From NCBI GenBank assembly GCA_030147745.1, contig JASBUS010000018.1, positions 1 through 42,784 of the forward strand: 42,784 bases of DNA, in the 5' to 3' direction. The notes beneath the pieces were generated by a model. It saw only the letters and a list, made by a program, of their open reading frames with translations, was not told the DNA's origin and ran no database searches. Source of the DNA: Alphaproteobacteria bacterium (GTDB lineage: Bacteria; Pseudomonadota; Alphaproteobacteria; Micavibrionales; Micavibrionaceae). The position numbers and the translations under genes are program-made. Of the stretch, positions 1 to 9,692 are shown one piece after another; the stretch's first letter is position 1, and every line of letters begins with the position of its first letter.

Positions 1-3000
1 CAGTTGCTAGAATTTGAAATCACAGATGGTAGCTCATGGACTGTTGAATCGCCAAGTATTAACGGTAGTAATAACCTTGAATATAACGTCGTTAATGGTT
101 CTGATACGATTGTCTTGGAGATCCGCGGCGATTTCATTTGGGGTACGGATGATAATGATACAGTCACTGGTGATTATTCTGGTCCAGCGACATCAGGTAC
201 AGACGTTGTTATTGCCTTGAAAGGTGACGATACATTCAACGCAGGCGATGGTGACGATATTCTTTTAGGTTACCAAGGTAATGACCAACTTGAAGGTGGT
301 GCAGGTAACGATATTATCGATGGCGGTACAGGTAATGATACCTTGATCGGTGGTGATGATAGCGACCGTTTGCGTGGTAAAGAAGGTAATGATTACCTTG
401 ATGGTGGTGAAGGCGGTACGGATATTGATACGGCTGAATATGACCAAGAAAACACAACATTAACCGAAATCCTATTTGATGATGTGGGCGATAATCCTGA
501 AAATATCGTGATCACTCACTTAAATGGTGATGTCGATACATTAGTAAATATTGAGCGTATTAAAGGCTCTTCTAATGGCGATACTTTCAAATTCTCAACA
601 GGTGTATTGGCTGCGTTAGTGGCTGGCGTTCATTATTATGACGCAGGTGCTGGTACAGATATTATTGAATTTGTGAATGATGGTAGTGCGGTCGACTTTA
701 ACTTTGATACTTTTGCTGATGCAGATGGCGGCGGTTCATTCTTTACAGGCATTGAAGAAATCAGCTTCGTGGCATTGAATGCTGGTGTGGGCAACTTCAT
801 TGTAAATATGTCTGACCTTGAATCCTTTATGGGGACGCAGACGGACCTAACAATTAAAGCGCGTTCGGGCTTCCTGTGGGATGGCGCATTCAGCTTAGTC
901 GATGATTCTGCGACATTGTCGTTATCAAATTATGTCTTTGATGATAGTGGCGTGGGTGAGACATATACCTACACGATTACTGGTGGCGCAGTCACATATA
1001 CCTTAACCGTTGAAATTGTTCCAATTCTTGGTAACTCTGGTGATGATATCATCGATGGCGATTATGTTGACGGTAGTGGTAACTTTGCAGGTACAGATGA
1101 TGGCGCTAACGAAATTGATGCAGGTGCAGGTAATGATACAATTACAGCGCAAGGCGGTGATGACGTTATCATTGGCGGTACAGGTAATGATTTGATCGAT
1201 GGTGGTACGGGTAATGATATAACAAGCTATTCATCGGCGACCTATAACGTGCCGATGGAATATTTCTTTGAAACGGCAACTGTTGGTGGTTATGAGTATT
1301 CGATTGTAGCAGAGTCGCTTGATGGTACAACCATTTCGCGTGAAGTCGATAATTTGATTTCTGTTGAAACTATGCATGGTTCGGCCGAGAATGATTATAT
1401 TTATGCGAATGCAGATGTATTGCCAACAAACCAAGTGAATATCGAAGCTAAGGATGGTGATGACCGTGTCATGATCCAAGGTACTGGCGATAATTCAGTC
1501 GCAGGTGGCGTGGGTAATGATATCCTTGATGCGCGTGCAATTATTTACGCGTCACTAGGTGACCTAGAGAATATTCAGTATCACAGCGTTGGTACAGGTA
1601 CAAATAACCTATTGCAGGGCGATAATGGTGTTTACTTCAGCTTTGATACAGGTAATTTCTATAAACTTGTTACAGTAGCCGATACATATACGAATGCTTT
1701 GGTCGCTGCGGCAGCGGATACACTTAATGGCATTGGTGGTCACTTGGCGACTATTCATGCACCATTTGATACTGCGCCGCTTGAAATGGATATTATCGAC
1801 CTACTTGCGGGGACGAGCAATGTTTACTTAGGCGGTACGGATGCGGGCCATGAAGGAACATGGAAATGGCAAGGCGGCCCACAAGATGGTCTAATCTTCT
1901 TCGAAGAAGACAGCACCACAGGCTTTAATTACCAATCTGAATATATGAATTTTGGTACGGATTTACCAAGTGATACTACAGGCACTGAGAATTACTTGGC
2001 TTATGATGGCACGAATGATTGGTTTAACGATTATTCGAATACAGCCCTACGTTATATCATCGAATGGGAAGGCATGGATGTTATTAATGCGGCGGCTTCA
2101 ACCAGCACAAATACATTAGATGGTGGCTTGGGTAATGATACATTATTTGGCTATAGCGGTGTCGATACATTACTTGGCGGTGATGGCAATGACCAATTAG
2201 ATGGCGGCGAAGGCGCAGACACATTGCTTGGCGGCGATGGTGATGATCGTATCTTTATCACAACTGATGGTTCAATCGATACTTATGATGGTGAAGCTGG
2301 TAATGATATTATTGATGCGTCACGCGCGACGAGTGGTGTAGAGATTGACCTTGAAAATCAAACGATCACAGGTAGCAGTGTTGGTGTTGGCACAGTTATT
2401 AGCGGTTTCGTTTCTGTGGTTGGCTCTAGCCATGATGATACATTGACCGGCCTTGAACTTGCTAATGATACAATTAACGGCGGCTTTGGCGACGACACAA
2501 TTTATGGCCTAGGCGGTGATGATTATATCCGTGGTTATTTTGGTGCTGATGTCATTTATTCTGGCGACGGTAATGATGAAATTTTCGATGGTGATGGCGC
2601 GGATACGATCTATGCAGGCGCAGGTGATGACTTAGTACACCTATTGCGCGATTATGATAATGATCTGGTCTATGCTGGTGCGGATGCTGTCACGGATGTA
2701 AGCTTAAACGATACAATCCAAATTGGTGATGGTAACGGTGAATATAACGCGGTTGGTAATTCTGACTTCACAAGTGAACGTGTCGATAGCCGTGAAAGTG
2801 GTATAATTATCGACTTACAGGCTGAAACGGTAACATGGCAGACTGGTGCAGTTGATACGATTGTTGGTTTTGAACATGTGATCGGTTCTTACACTGGCTT
2901 TGATTACATCTATGGTGATGATGAAGCGAATATAATCGATGCAATTGCTGGTGGTTCTTATCTGCAAGGCTATCGTGGTGATGATACATTGGCGGGCTTT

Positions 3001-6000
3001 ACGTCACAGAATGATACGGTTTCCTATGCTGAAGTAACAACAACCGCACTTAATGTAAACTTGGATTATAATGCGACGACAACAGCGACTATAGGTGCGG
3101 AAACAGATTCGCTTCGTTATATCGATCACGTGGTTGGTACAAACTATGTCGGCGGCGCAGGTGATACGATTGTTGGTGATGAAATTGGCAACCGTATTTA
3201 TGGTCAAGACGGTGACGACTATATCAATGGTGGCGCAGGTAACGACATTATCGATGTACGTGTCGAATTAGGTGAGATTCTGGCGAAAGATCAAACCCTT
3301 GTGTATAGCGCGGCGACGGATACTGTTTATAAAGTCGTCACGACCCAAGAAACATGGACAGATGCCCTTGCAATTGCATCATCAACCATTCTTGCGGGCA
3401 GCGGTGATGGCGGCTATACGGCAAGTGACGTCGCTGGCCGTTTAGTTACATTTGAAAGTGGCCGCGAAGCGCGCATTGTTCATAATTTGACCAGCGCCAT
3501 GGTTTACTGGGCTGGTGCAACATATGATGCAGTTGATGACGCATGGGAATGGGTTGGCGGCCCGAATGATGGCATGGCTTTCTATGCAAATGGTGACTAT
3601 ATAGACGGTGCGATTGAAGCTTTCTTCAGCGATACAAGTACGTCAAATAGCTTGATGGAACCTGATGGTCGTGCGGGGCAAATTTATCTGTCTATCGGTA
3701 CTGCAGGTTATTGGAATACGGCTGATAATGTGGGTGAAGCGAATTCGCCGACTACACCTTATACAGGTGGTCGTGGCTATATTATTGAGTGGGATGCATC
3801 TGCATTCGCTAATAATGGTACGAATAATGACAATAATTTGCTTGGCGGTACGGGCGATGACCAAATTTATGCTGCAGGCGGTAATGACACGCTAAATGGT
3901 GGTTCAGGTATGGATACCCTCCTTGGTGGCGCGGGTTCTGATACGGTCACTGGTGGTACTGAAGATGATATTATCTATATTTCATCTGATGGCGTGGCAG
4001 ATACTTATGATGGCGGCGCAGATACAGATACGATCTCAGCGGAACAAGCGACCGCTGGTGTCGAGATTAACCTTGATAATGTTGGCGTGCAGACCATTAC
4101 AGATATTGGTGGCGGTACAACGAATATCGGCGCAGATGTCATTAGCAATTTTGAAAATATTCGCGGGTCGAATTATGGCGATATCTTAAGCGGTAGCGCG
4201 GTGGGGAATGCTATTTACGGTAATGATGGTAATGATACGATTTATGGTCTAGATGGTAATGATTATCTCGAAGATGGCTTCGGCGCAGATACGCTATATG
4301 GCGGCAATGGTGATGACCGTATTCGTATTTGGGATGATAATGACACAGATTATATTTATGCCAGCTTTAATGGTACAGATAGCGACACTGGCGATGCTCT
4401 ATATTTCAGCAAGTTCTCAGGCGATATAATCGTAAATCTTGCTGCAGGCACAGTGACCTCGGCTAAAGGCTATGTTGATTATGTTGATGGGTTTGAGAAC
4501 GTCTTTATGGATGACGATTCAGACGCGGACACAGTCTATGGTAACGCCGCGATTAACATTATCACGGGCGCAGATGGTAATGATTATATTAATGGCGGCG
4601 CTGGCAATGATACCTTATATGGTAGTGATTGGGATAGTGCGACAGGCTTTAGTGTTGACCCTGGCTATACAGGGACAGGTGTAGAAGCAAACTGGCTTGA
4701 TTATCTGAATGAAGGTGGTACGGGCGCCGTTGATGTGACCTTGAATGGCAGCAGCGCGGGCACAGCAATTGATACATATGGTGACACGGACACGGTTTAT
4801 TACTTCCGCCATGTACGCGGTACAAACCTAGACGATAATATTGTCGCTGATCAGTATAACAATGAATTACGTGGCTATGACGGTGCGGATACGATTGATG
4901 CGGGTAACGGTGACAATATTGTTTATGGTGGTATAGGCAACGATATTATTACCGCAGGCACTGGTGATGATGAGCTATATGGCGATGAGGGCGATGATAC
5001 CATCACCGCGGGTGCAGGCCGTGATACGATCGAAGGTAATGATGGTAATGACCTGATTTACGGTGGTGACGAGCAAGACGAAATCTATGGTAATGAAGGT
5101 AATGATACGCTTTATGGCGATGCCGGCGCTGATCAGCTCTTTGGTGATGCGGGTGATGATACGATTTATGGCGGCGATGACAATGATGTATTGTCAGGCG
5201 GCACAGGTGCTGATTGGTTAGATGGCGGCGATGGTAATGACACCTTCACTATGGATGTCGGCGGATTCGCTGATGCGGATACAGCTTTTGGTGGTCTGGG
5301 TGATGATTATATGACCATCTTTAATAGTGATGGTGCAGATGATTACTTAGATGGTGGCGATGGTATAGATACGATCCGCGTTAATCGTAACACGGGTACA
5401 GATGGCACCATTATTGACCTTACGAATGAAACAGCATCTTATAACGGTGAAATTAACACGATTATAGGTTTTGAGAATGTAGAAACAGGCTCAAATATTA
5501 GCATGATCACTGTTATTGGTAGCGCGGCAGATAACTATATTCTTGCAGTTGGTGGTTCTGATGGTGTTGATATGGCCGGTATGGCTGGTAATGATACGCT
5601 TGATGGATCTGACCTTTCGACTGGTACTCAATCGGCCGAAGATGTTGCGAATTATTCTTATGATATTTCAGGTGTGATCGTGAATTTGACATCTGGCACG
5701 GCGACTGATGGTTGGGGTGGTACAGATACATTATTGGGCATTGAAAATATCACGGGTTCTGACTTTAACGATACATTGACTGGCGGTCCGACAGGCGGTA
5801 ACACGATTGATGGTGGTGCGGGTGATGATACGATTTACGGTACAGGCGGTACGGTTGGTGACCTTGATGTGTTGATCGGTGGCACGGGTACGGATACAGC
5901 GTATTTGATTTCAGCAAGCAGCACGAACGCGATTACCCTTGATTTGACAACAGGCAATTACTCAGTCCTCGGCTTAGCGGCTGGTAATATTAGCGGTGTA

Positions 6001-8952
6001 GAAAATATTTATACGGCGCGCGGTGATGATATTATTACGGGTTCTGCGGGTGATGACACGCTCTTTACATCATTTGGTGCGGATACGTTAGACCTTGGCG
6101 CGGGTAATGACTTCGTTGATGCTGGTCGCGATAATGACACGATTGACGGCGAAAGTGGCACGGATACTGTCAGCTATGCCAATGACACAGCCTTGATTAT
6201 TGTCGACCTACAATCAGGTGTTAATGATGTAACGGTTCAGCAAGACTCAGGCGGCGTGAATGGTACAGACAGACTGTATAATATCGAAAATATTATCGGT
6301 ACAGCACAGGATGACGTGTTCCGTCTGACATCAAGTGTGATTGCAGCCTTGGCTGTGACAAGCAATGTTTATAACGCAGGCAATGCCTCTGGCGTCGATA
6401 CGATTGAAGTATTGAGCGGCGACATTGACTTTGATCTTGTCGATTTGGCAAATCACTTCGTAAATATTGAATCTATTGATTTGACGGAAGCTGAGATTGT
6501 CTCTGCTAACCCAATGATTATTAATGCAGCTGATGTTTATGCCTTATTGGGCGGTGCAGGCGTTGCGAATGGTAAGACATTAACGATCCATGCAGATAAC
6601 GGTTTTGCCTATGATGATACAATGGCGGATGCAACAAGTGTAACACCAAGCGGTAATACTTATACAATTACGTATGCAGGCGAAACATTCACATTGACGC
6701 TTGATATCGGTGTGATTACTGCAACCGCAGGCGCGGATTCGTTAACGGGTAGTTCGGGTGCGAATACTATTGATGGTCTCGCGGGTGATGATACGATCTG
6801 GGGTCTTGCGGGTGATGACGTACTGAGTGGTAGTGGCGGCAATGATACGCTCTTCGGTGGCACGGGTGTTGATACGCTTTATGGTGGTACAGAAGATGAT
6901 ATTCTTTACGGCGGCGATGGCGGTGACCAGCTCCGTGGTGAAGATGGTAACGATACATTAATCGGTGGCGCAGGCGCAGATATCCTGACTGGTGGTAACG
7001 GTACAGACGTATTGGACTATCGTTTAGGCGGTGGTTCGAATAGCGTGCTTATTAACTTGTCGACCAATAATGTTAATGATGACCATAATAACAACGATAC
7101 ATTGGCAGATAATTTTGAAATTATCTACGGTACGAGTTTGGCGGATACATATATTGGCGGTAACTATGCTGTGACAATTTATGGTGATGCAGGTAATGAT
7201 ACATTCACCGATGGCGCAGGCGCTGAAGTCTTAAATGGTGGCGCGGATAATGATACATTCACCGTCACAGCTGATGGTGCAGTCGATAGCTTCTATGGTG
7301 ATGCAGGCCAAGATACGTTGAATTTGAGCGCATTGAGCGGTGGTTCGATTGTTATTGACCTTGCGGGCAACACTTTGAGCGCGGTTGGTAACGGCGCGGA
7401 TGTGATTGACTCGATTGAAAATGTCATCCTATCAAGCGGTAATGATACTGTTTATGGTACACAAGGTGTGAACAACACGATCACAGCGGGCGCTGGCCTT
7501 GATACGGTTGATTATTCAAGCCACACAGGTCCAATCATTGTGACGCTAAACGGCAGTAATAACGTGACTGTAACGATTAATGGTTCAGCGGAAGATGTAT
7601 TGAATGGCGTTGAAAATATTATTGGTTCTGCACAAAATGATACGATTACAGGTGATTCACTTGTGAACCGCTTATTCGGCGGCGCTGGCGCAGATACACT
7701 TGATGGTGGCGCATCAGCTGACTATCTCGATGGTGGCGATGGTAACGATACAATTATCGGTGGTACTGGTAATGACACAATTATCGGTGGGGCAGGTAAT
7801 GACTTTATTGATGGTGGTACAGGCACAGCTGACCGTCTTGATTACTCAGCGATTGCGACTGCGATTAGCGTAGATATGAGTGTAACGGCGGGTGAGGTTA
7901 CAGGCGTAGGCATTGGTACAGATGATATTACAGGCATCGAAGAAATTATCGGTGGTACGGGTAATGATGTGTTTGTCGCGGATACAGCAGGTATGGTGTT
8001 TAACGGCGGTGCAGGCGCAGATACCTTCACAGGTGGCGCAGGTTCTGACATCCTAACAGGTGGCGATGATAATGACTTGTTTATTGTGACAAGCGATAGT
8101 GCAGGTGACCAATATTTTGGTGGCAATGGCCTAGATGTTCTTGATGCAAGTAGCCTTGCAGGCCATATTGAAGTTGATTTGGCCAATGGCGTATCGACAG
8201 AGCGCATTAATAACATTGGCGGCGCAATGGGTGATGATGCGATTACGGGCATCGAAGGCATTATCGGTACGGCTGGCAATGATACATTCATCGGCGATGC
8301 GCAGAATAACTACTTTGTTGGTAATGCGGGCGCGGATACATTCACTGGCGGCGCAGGTGATGATACATTGCTTGGTGGTCTTGGTGATGACTTGTTCTAT
8401 GCAGGTATCGGTACAGATAGCTATGACGGCGGTGTTGGCGGTGATGATACCATCGACTTCAGCAATATGAGCGGCGAGACATTTAATGTTGACCTAACTG
8501 CAAGCACGGTAGCGAAACAAACAGATACCACAACAGATACATTTACTGAGATTGAAAACATCATCCTTGGTGGTCAGAATGATACATTCAGTCTTGATGC
8601 GAATGATCTGCTTAGCCTGAACTTCACAATGCTTGATGGCGGCGCGGGTTATGATACGCTTGACTTTAATGGTGGTACAGTTGCGGACTTTGATGGTTTA
8701 GACCTCGCGAATATCTTCACGAATATCGAAGAGATCGACTTCACTGGCGTAACATATTCAGGCGGCGATGGTAATTTTGATATCACTGGTGAACAAGTCA
8801 AAACCCTGTTAGGTGGCGCGGCTGATGGAACATTGACCATTAATGATGGTAGCGTGACCGTATTGGTTAGCGGCATGACTGACAATGGTGGCGGCAGCTA
8901 TACTTACAATGATGGCTCAAGCGATTATCATTTGATTATTAATGATACGTGA
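1..8952 (+). CDS. Giant RTX repeat protein with two C-type lectin-like domains, 5'-truncated
   Basis: The frame is open from the first base, so the N-terminus lies outside the window; about 2983 residues are visible. The protein is mostly acidic Gly/Asp/Asn-rich RTX nonapeptides of the GGxGNDxLxG type, which bind calcium and fold as beta-rolls after type I secretion. Between RTX blocks I count at least 16 copies of a module of about 40 residues (pattern IxVDLxxG...DxLxxIExIxGS..DDxLxG), common in alphaproteobacterial RTX proteins. Numbering from base 4, residues about 540-689 and 1100-1264 resemble C-type lectin domains (GGHLATI, WKWQGGPQDG, YIIEWEG). Three longer modules sit near residues 195-339, 2106-2239 and 2862-2982; the last is the C-terminus, where type I secretion signals normally lie. 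Likely an exported adhesin or surface protein. No protease or lipase motif was seen. The stop is 9 bases from the convergent hdaA stop. Confidence 0.9.
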   Translation, partial: QLLEFEITDGSSWTVESPSINGSNNLEYNVVNGSDTIVLEIRGDFIWGTDDNDTVTGDYSGPATSGTDVVIALKGDDTFNAGDGDDILLGYQGNDQLEGGAGNDIIDGGTGNDTLIGGDDSDRLRGKEGNDYLDGGEGGTDIDTAEYDQENTTLTEILFDDVGDNPENIVITHLNGDVDTLVNIERIKGSSNGDTFKFSTGVLAALVAGVHYYDAGAGTDIIEFVNDGSAVDFNFDTFADADGGGSFFTGIEEISFVALNAGVGNFIVNMSDLESFMGTQTDLTIKARSGFLWDGAFSLVDDSATLSLSNYVFDDSGVGETYTYTITGGAVTYTLTVEIVPILGNSGDDIIDGDYVDGSGNFAGTDDGANEIDAGAGNDTITAQGGDDVIIGGTGNDLIDGGTGNDITSYSSATYNVPMEYFFETATVGGYEYSIVAESLDGTTISREVDNLISVETMHGSAENDYIYANADVLPTNQVNIEAKDGDDRVMIQGTGDNSVAGGVGNDILDARAIIYASLGDLENIQYHSVGTGTNNLLQGDNGVYFSFDTGNFYKLVTVADTYTNALVAAAADTLNGIGGHLATIHAPFDTAPLEMDIIDLLAGTSNVYLGGTDAGHEGTWKWQGGPQDGLIFFEEDSTTGFNYQSEYMNFGTDLPSDTTGTENYLAYDGTNDWFNDYSNTALRYIIEWEGMDVINAAASTSTNTLDGGLGNDTLFGYSGVDTLLGGDGNDQLDGGEGADTLLGGDGDDRIFITTDGSIDTYDGEAGNDIIDASRATSGVEIDLENQTITGSSVGVGTVISGFVSVVGSSHDDTLTGLELANDTINGGFGDDTIYGLGGDDYIRGYFGADVIYSGDGNDEIFDGDGADTIYAGAGDDLVHLLRDYDNDLVYAGADAVTDVSLNDTIQIGDGNGEYNAVGNSDFTSERVDSRESGIIIDLQAETVTWQTGAVDTIVGFEHVIGSYTGFDYIYGDDEANIIDAIAGGSYLQGYRGDDTLAGFTSQNDTVSYAEVTTTALNVNLDYNATTTATIGAETDSLRYIDHVVGTNYVGGAGDTIVGDEIGNRIYGQDGDDYINGGAGNDIIDVRVELGEILAKDQTLVYSAATDTVYKVVTTQETWTDALAIASSTILAGSGDGGYTASDVAGRLVTFESGREARIVHNLTSAMVYWAGATYDAVDDAWEWVGGPNDGMAFYANGDYIDGAIEAFFSDTSTSNSLMEPDGRAGQIYLSIGTAGYWNTADNVGEANSPTTPYTGGRGYIIEWDASAFANNGTNNDNNLLGGTGDDQIYAAGGNDTLNGGSGMDTLLGGAGSDTVTGGTEDDIIYISSDGVADTYDGGADTDTISAEQATAGVEINLDNVGVQTITDIGGGTTNIGADVISNFENIRGSNYGDILSGSAVGNAIYGNDGNDTIYGLDGNDYLEDGFGADTLYGGNGDDRIRIWDDNDTDYIYASFNGTDSDTGDALYFSKFSGDIIVNLAAGTVTSAKGYVDYVDGFENVFMDDDSDADTVYGNAAINIITGADGNDYINGGAGNDTLYGSDWDSATGFSVDPGYTGTGVEANWLDYLNEGGTGAVDVTLNGSSAGTAIDTYGDTDTVYYFRHVRGTNLDDNIVADQYNNELRGYDGADTIDAGNGDNIVYGGIGNDIITAGTGDDELYGDEGDDTITAGAGRDTIEGNDGNDLIYGGDEQDEIYGNEGNDTLYGDAGADQLFGDAGDDTIYGGDDNDVLSGGTGADWLDGGDGNDTFTMDVGGFADADTAFGGLGDDYMTIFNSDGADDYLDGGDGIDTIRVNRNTGTDGTIIDLTNETASYNGEINTIIGFENVETGSNISMITVIGSAADNYILAVGGSDGVDMAGMAGNDTLDGSDLSTGTQSAEDVANYSYDISGVIVNLTSGTATDGWGGTDTLLGIENITGSDFNDTLTGGPTGGNTIDGGAGDDTIYGTGGTVGDLDVLIGGTGTDTAYLISASSTNAITLDLTTGNYSVLGLAAGNISGVENIYTARGDDIITGSAGDDTLFTSFGADTLDLGAGNDFVDAGRDNDTIDGESGTDTVSYANDTALIIVDLQSGVNDVTVQQDSGGVNGTDRLYNIENIIGTAQDDVFRLTSSVIAALAVTSNVYNAGNASGVDTIEVLSGDIDFDLVDLANHFVNIESIDLTEAEIVSANPMIINAADVYALLGGAGVANGKTLTIHADNGFAYDDTMADATSVTPSGNTYTITYAGETFTLTLDIGVITATAGADSLTGSSGANTIDGLAGDDTIWGLAGDDVLSGSGGNDTLFGGTGVDTLYGGTEDDILYGGDGGDQLRGEDGNDTLIGGAGADILTGGNGTDVLDYRLGGGSNSVLINLSTNNVNDDHNNNDTLADNFEIIYGTSLADTYIGGNYAVTIYGDAGNDTFTDGAGAEVLNGGADNDTFTVTADGAVDSFYGDAGQDTLNLSALSGGSIVIDLAGNTLSAVGNGADVIDSIENVILSSGNDTVYGTQGVNNTITAGAGLDTVDYSSHTGPIIVTLNGSNNVTVTINGSAEDVLNGVENIIGSAQNDTITGDSLVNRLFGGAGADTLDGGASADYLDGGDGNDTIIGGTGNDTIIGGAGNDFIDGGTGTADRLDYSAIATAISVDMSVTAGEVTGVGIGTDDITGIEEIIGGTGNDVFVADTAGMVFNGGAGADTFTGGAGSDILTGGDDNDLFIVTSDSAGDQYFGGNGLDVLDASSLAGHIEVDLANGVSTERINNIGGAMGDDAITGIEGIIGTAGNDTFIGDAQNNYFVGNAGADTFTGGAGDDTLLGGLGDDLFYAGIGTDSYDGGVGGDDTIDFSNMSGETFNVDLTASTVAKQTDTTTDTFTEIENIILGGQNDTFSLDANDLLSLNFTMLDGGAGYDTLDFNGGTVADFDGLDLANIFTNIEEIDFTGVTYSGGDGNFDITGEQVKTLLGGAADGTLTINDGSVTVLVSGMTDNGGGSYTYNDGSSDYHLIINDT
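587..1020 (+). repeat. Terminal-type module, internal copy 1
   Basis: This encodes a non-RTX module starting at FKFSTGVLAALV, with FTGIEEISF, then a helix-like NMSDLESFMG, LTIKARSGF, and a final beta hairpin YTYTITGGAVTYTLTVE. The same order of elements recurs at 6319-6720 and at the extreme C-terminus (8587-8952). Confidence 0.6.
1621..2070 (+). other. C-type lectin-like domain 1 of the RTX protein
   Basis: The translated segment shows the conserved skeleton of bacterial C-type lectin-like domains: an N-terminal strand (FYKLV), a GGHLATI helix start, VYLGGTDAG, the core WKWQGGPQDG, and a final strand YIIEWEG. Cysteines of the animal fold are absent, as is usual in bacterial versions. Such domains bind carbohydrate or protein ligands; no ligand can be read from the sequence. 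The boundaries are approximate. Confidence 0.7.
3301..3795 (+). other. C-type lectin-like domain 2 of the RTX protein
   Basis: This is a second, diverged copy with the same order of elements: VYKVVTT, GRLVTF, a WEWVGGPNDG core, a WNTADN segment where domain 1 has WFNDYS, and the closing YIIEWD strand. It carries insertions relative to domain 1, mainly between the core and the final strand. The shared layout suggests an old duplication within the gene. The boundaries are approximate. Confidence 0.65.
6319..6720 (+). repeat. Terminal-type module, internal copy 2
   Basis: The module starts FRLTSSVIAALAV and continues with DLANHFVNIESIDLT, INAADVYALLGG, KTLTIHADNGF, and the closing hairpin YTITYAGETFTLTLD. 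It aligns by eye with the copies at 587-1020 and 8587-8952; DLAN-F-NIE-ID is shared almost exactly with the C-terminal copy. Confidence 0.65.
8587..8952 (+). repeat. Terminal-type module, C-terminal copy
   Basis: The last 121 residues start FSLDANDLLSLN and continue with DLANIFTNIEEIDFT, ITGEQVKTLLGG, GTLTINDGS, and the final hairpin YTYNDGSSDYHLIIND. Its position at the extreme C-terminus is where RTX exoproteins carry the uncleaved type I secretion signal. That it acts as one is inference. Confidence 0.65.
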
Positions 8953-8961
8953 TAACGTCGA

Positions 8962-9660
8962 TTAAAATTCAGCCATAAGAATTTCACGGATAAGCGGGAT
9001 AGTAATATTCCGCTTTTCTGCTAATGCGCGTTTGTCGGCTTTAATGACTAAATCTTGTGCGGCAGCGAAAGAGCGTTCCATGCGAGGCATGATATATTGG
9101 ATCAATTCCTGACTGACATTGATTTGACGGTCACGGAAAAGTTTGACGAGCAAGGCCGTTAACAGCGGTTCGTCAGGGGATTGAATGGCAATGCATGGCG
9201 CAGCGCGTAGGCGTGACGATAAATCAGGCACGGTGAAGGTTAGGCCATTGGCGGGGGCGCGGCTTGTCAGCAGCAGACTGCGCTTCGCTTCTTTCGCCAT
9301 ATTATAGAGATGGAATAATTTTTCTTCACTGGCGCGATCACCAATCAGTAAATGTGCCTGACGGATGACGAGGTTATCAGATATTTTGCTGATGGCTTCG
9401 GCATCGTTCTGGACAATATCGTCTGGGTTTAAAATAGCGGCTTTGCTTTTGGTCGCCCAAACAGCGCCTAAATGTGTTTTACCGCTTGCCGCAGGGCCAT
9501 AAAGAATAAGCGCAGGCGCTGACCATTCAGGCCATTTATCAATCCATGCGGCGGCATCCTGATTACAAGGCGAGATCAAAAAGTCTTCGCGGCCATAAGC
9601 CGTGCGATGCTTAAGATCAAGCGGTATCTGTGCAAATGTCGCGTCTTCTTTGTTATTCAT
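8962..9660 (-). CDS. hdaA: HdaA, DnaA-homologous regulatory inactivator of DnaA
   Basis: A 232-residue AAA+ protein without the C-terminal DNA-binding domain of DnaA. Members of the family, bound to the DNA-loaded beta clamp, stimulate ATP hydrolysis by DnaA and prevent over-initiation. QIPLDL at residues 11-16 fits the clamp-binding motif. Walker A is GPAASGKT (residues 55-62). The Walker B region is weak: LLIGDRA (104-110) has Asp108 but Gly where alphaproteobacterial relatives usually have an acidic residue. LLTSRAP and LSSRLRAAP are also typical of HdaA, as is the C-terminal RMERSFAAAQ. It is the last gene of a minus-strand operon, 32 bases after the permease gene. DnaA itself is excluded by length. 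Confidence 0.9.
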   Translation of the reverse strand: MNNKEDATFAQIPLDLKHRTAYGREDFLISPCNQDAAAWIDKWPEWSAPALILYGPAASGKTHLGAVWATKSKAAILNPDDIVQNDAEAISKISDNLVIRQAHLLIGDRASEEKLFHLYNMAKEAKRSLLLTSRAPANGLTFTVPDLSSRLRAAPCIAIQSPDEPLLTALLVKLFRDRQINVSQELIQYIMPRMERSFAAAQDLVIKADKRALAEKRNITIPLIREILMAEF

Positions 9661-9692
9661 AGATACGGGTATAGCTGAAAAACGGCTTTAGG

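Noticed and set aside
7842-8291. Minus-strand frame of 149 codons inside the RTX gene
   Set aside because: Its Pro/Ser/Ala-rich product is what the antisense of Gly/Asp-rich RTX repeats gives.
180-8400. Periodic DNA repeats suggestive of a tandem array or CRISPR
   Set aside because: The periodicity follows the 9-codon RTX repeat in one open frame, with no constant repeat and unique spacer pattern.
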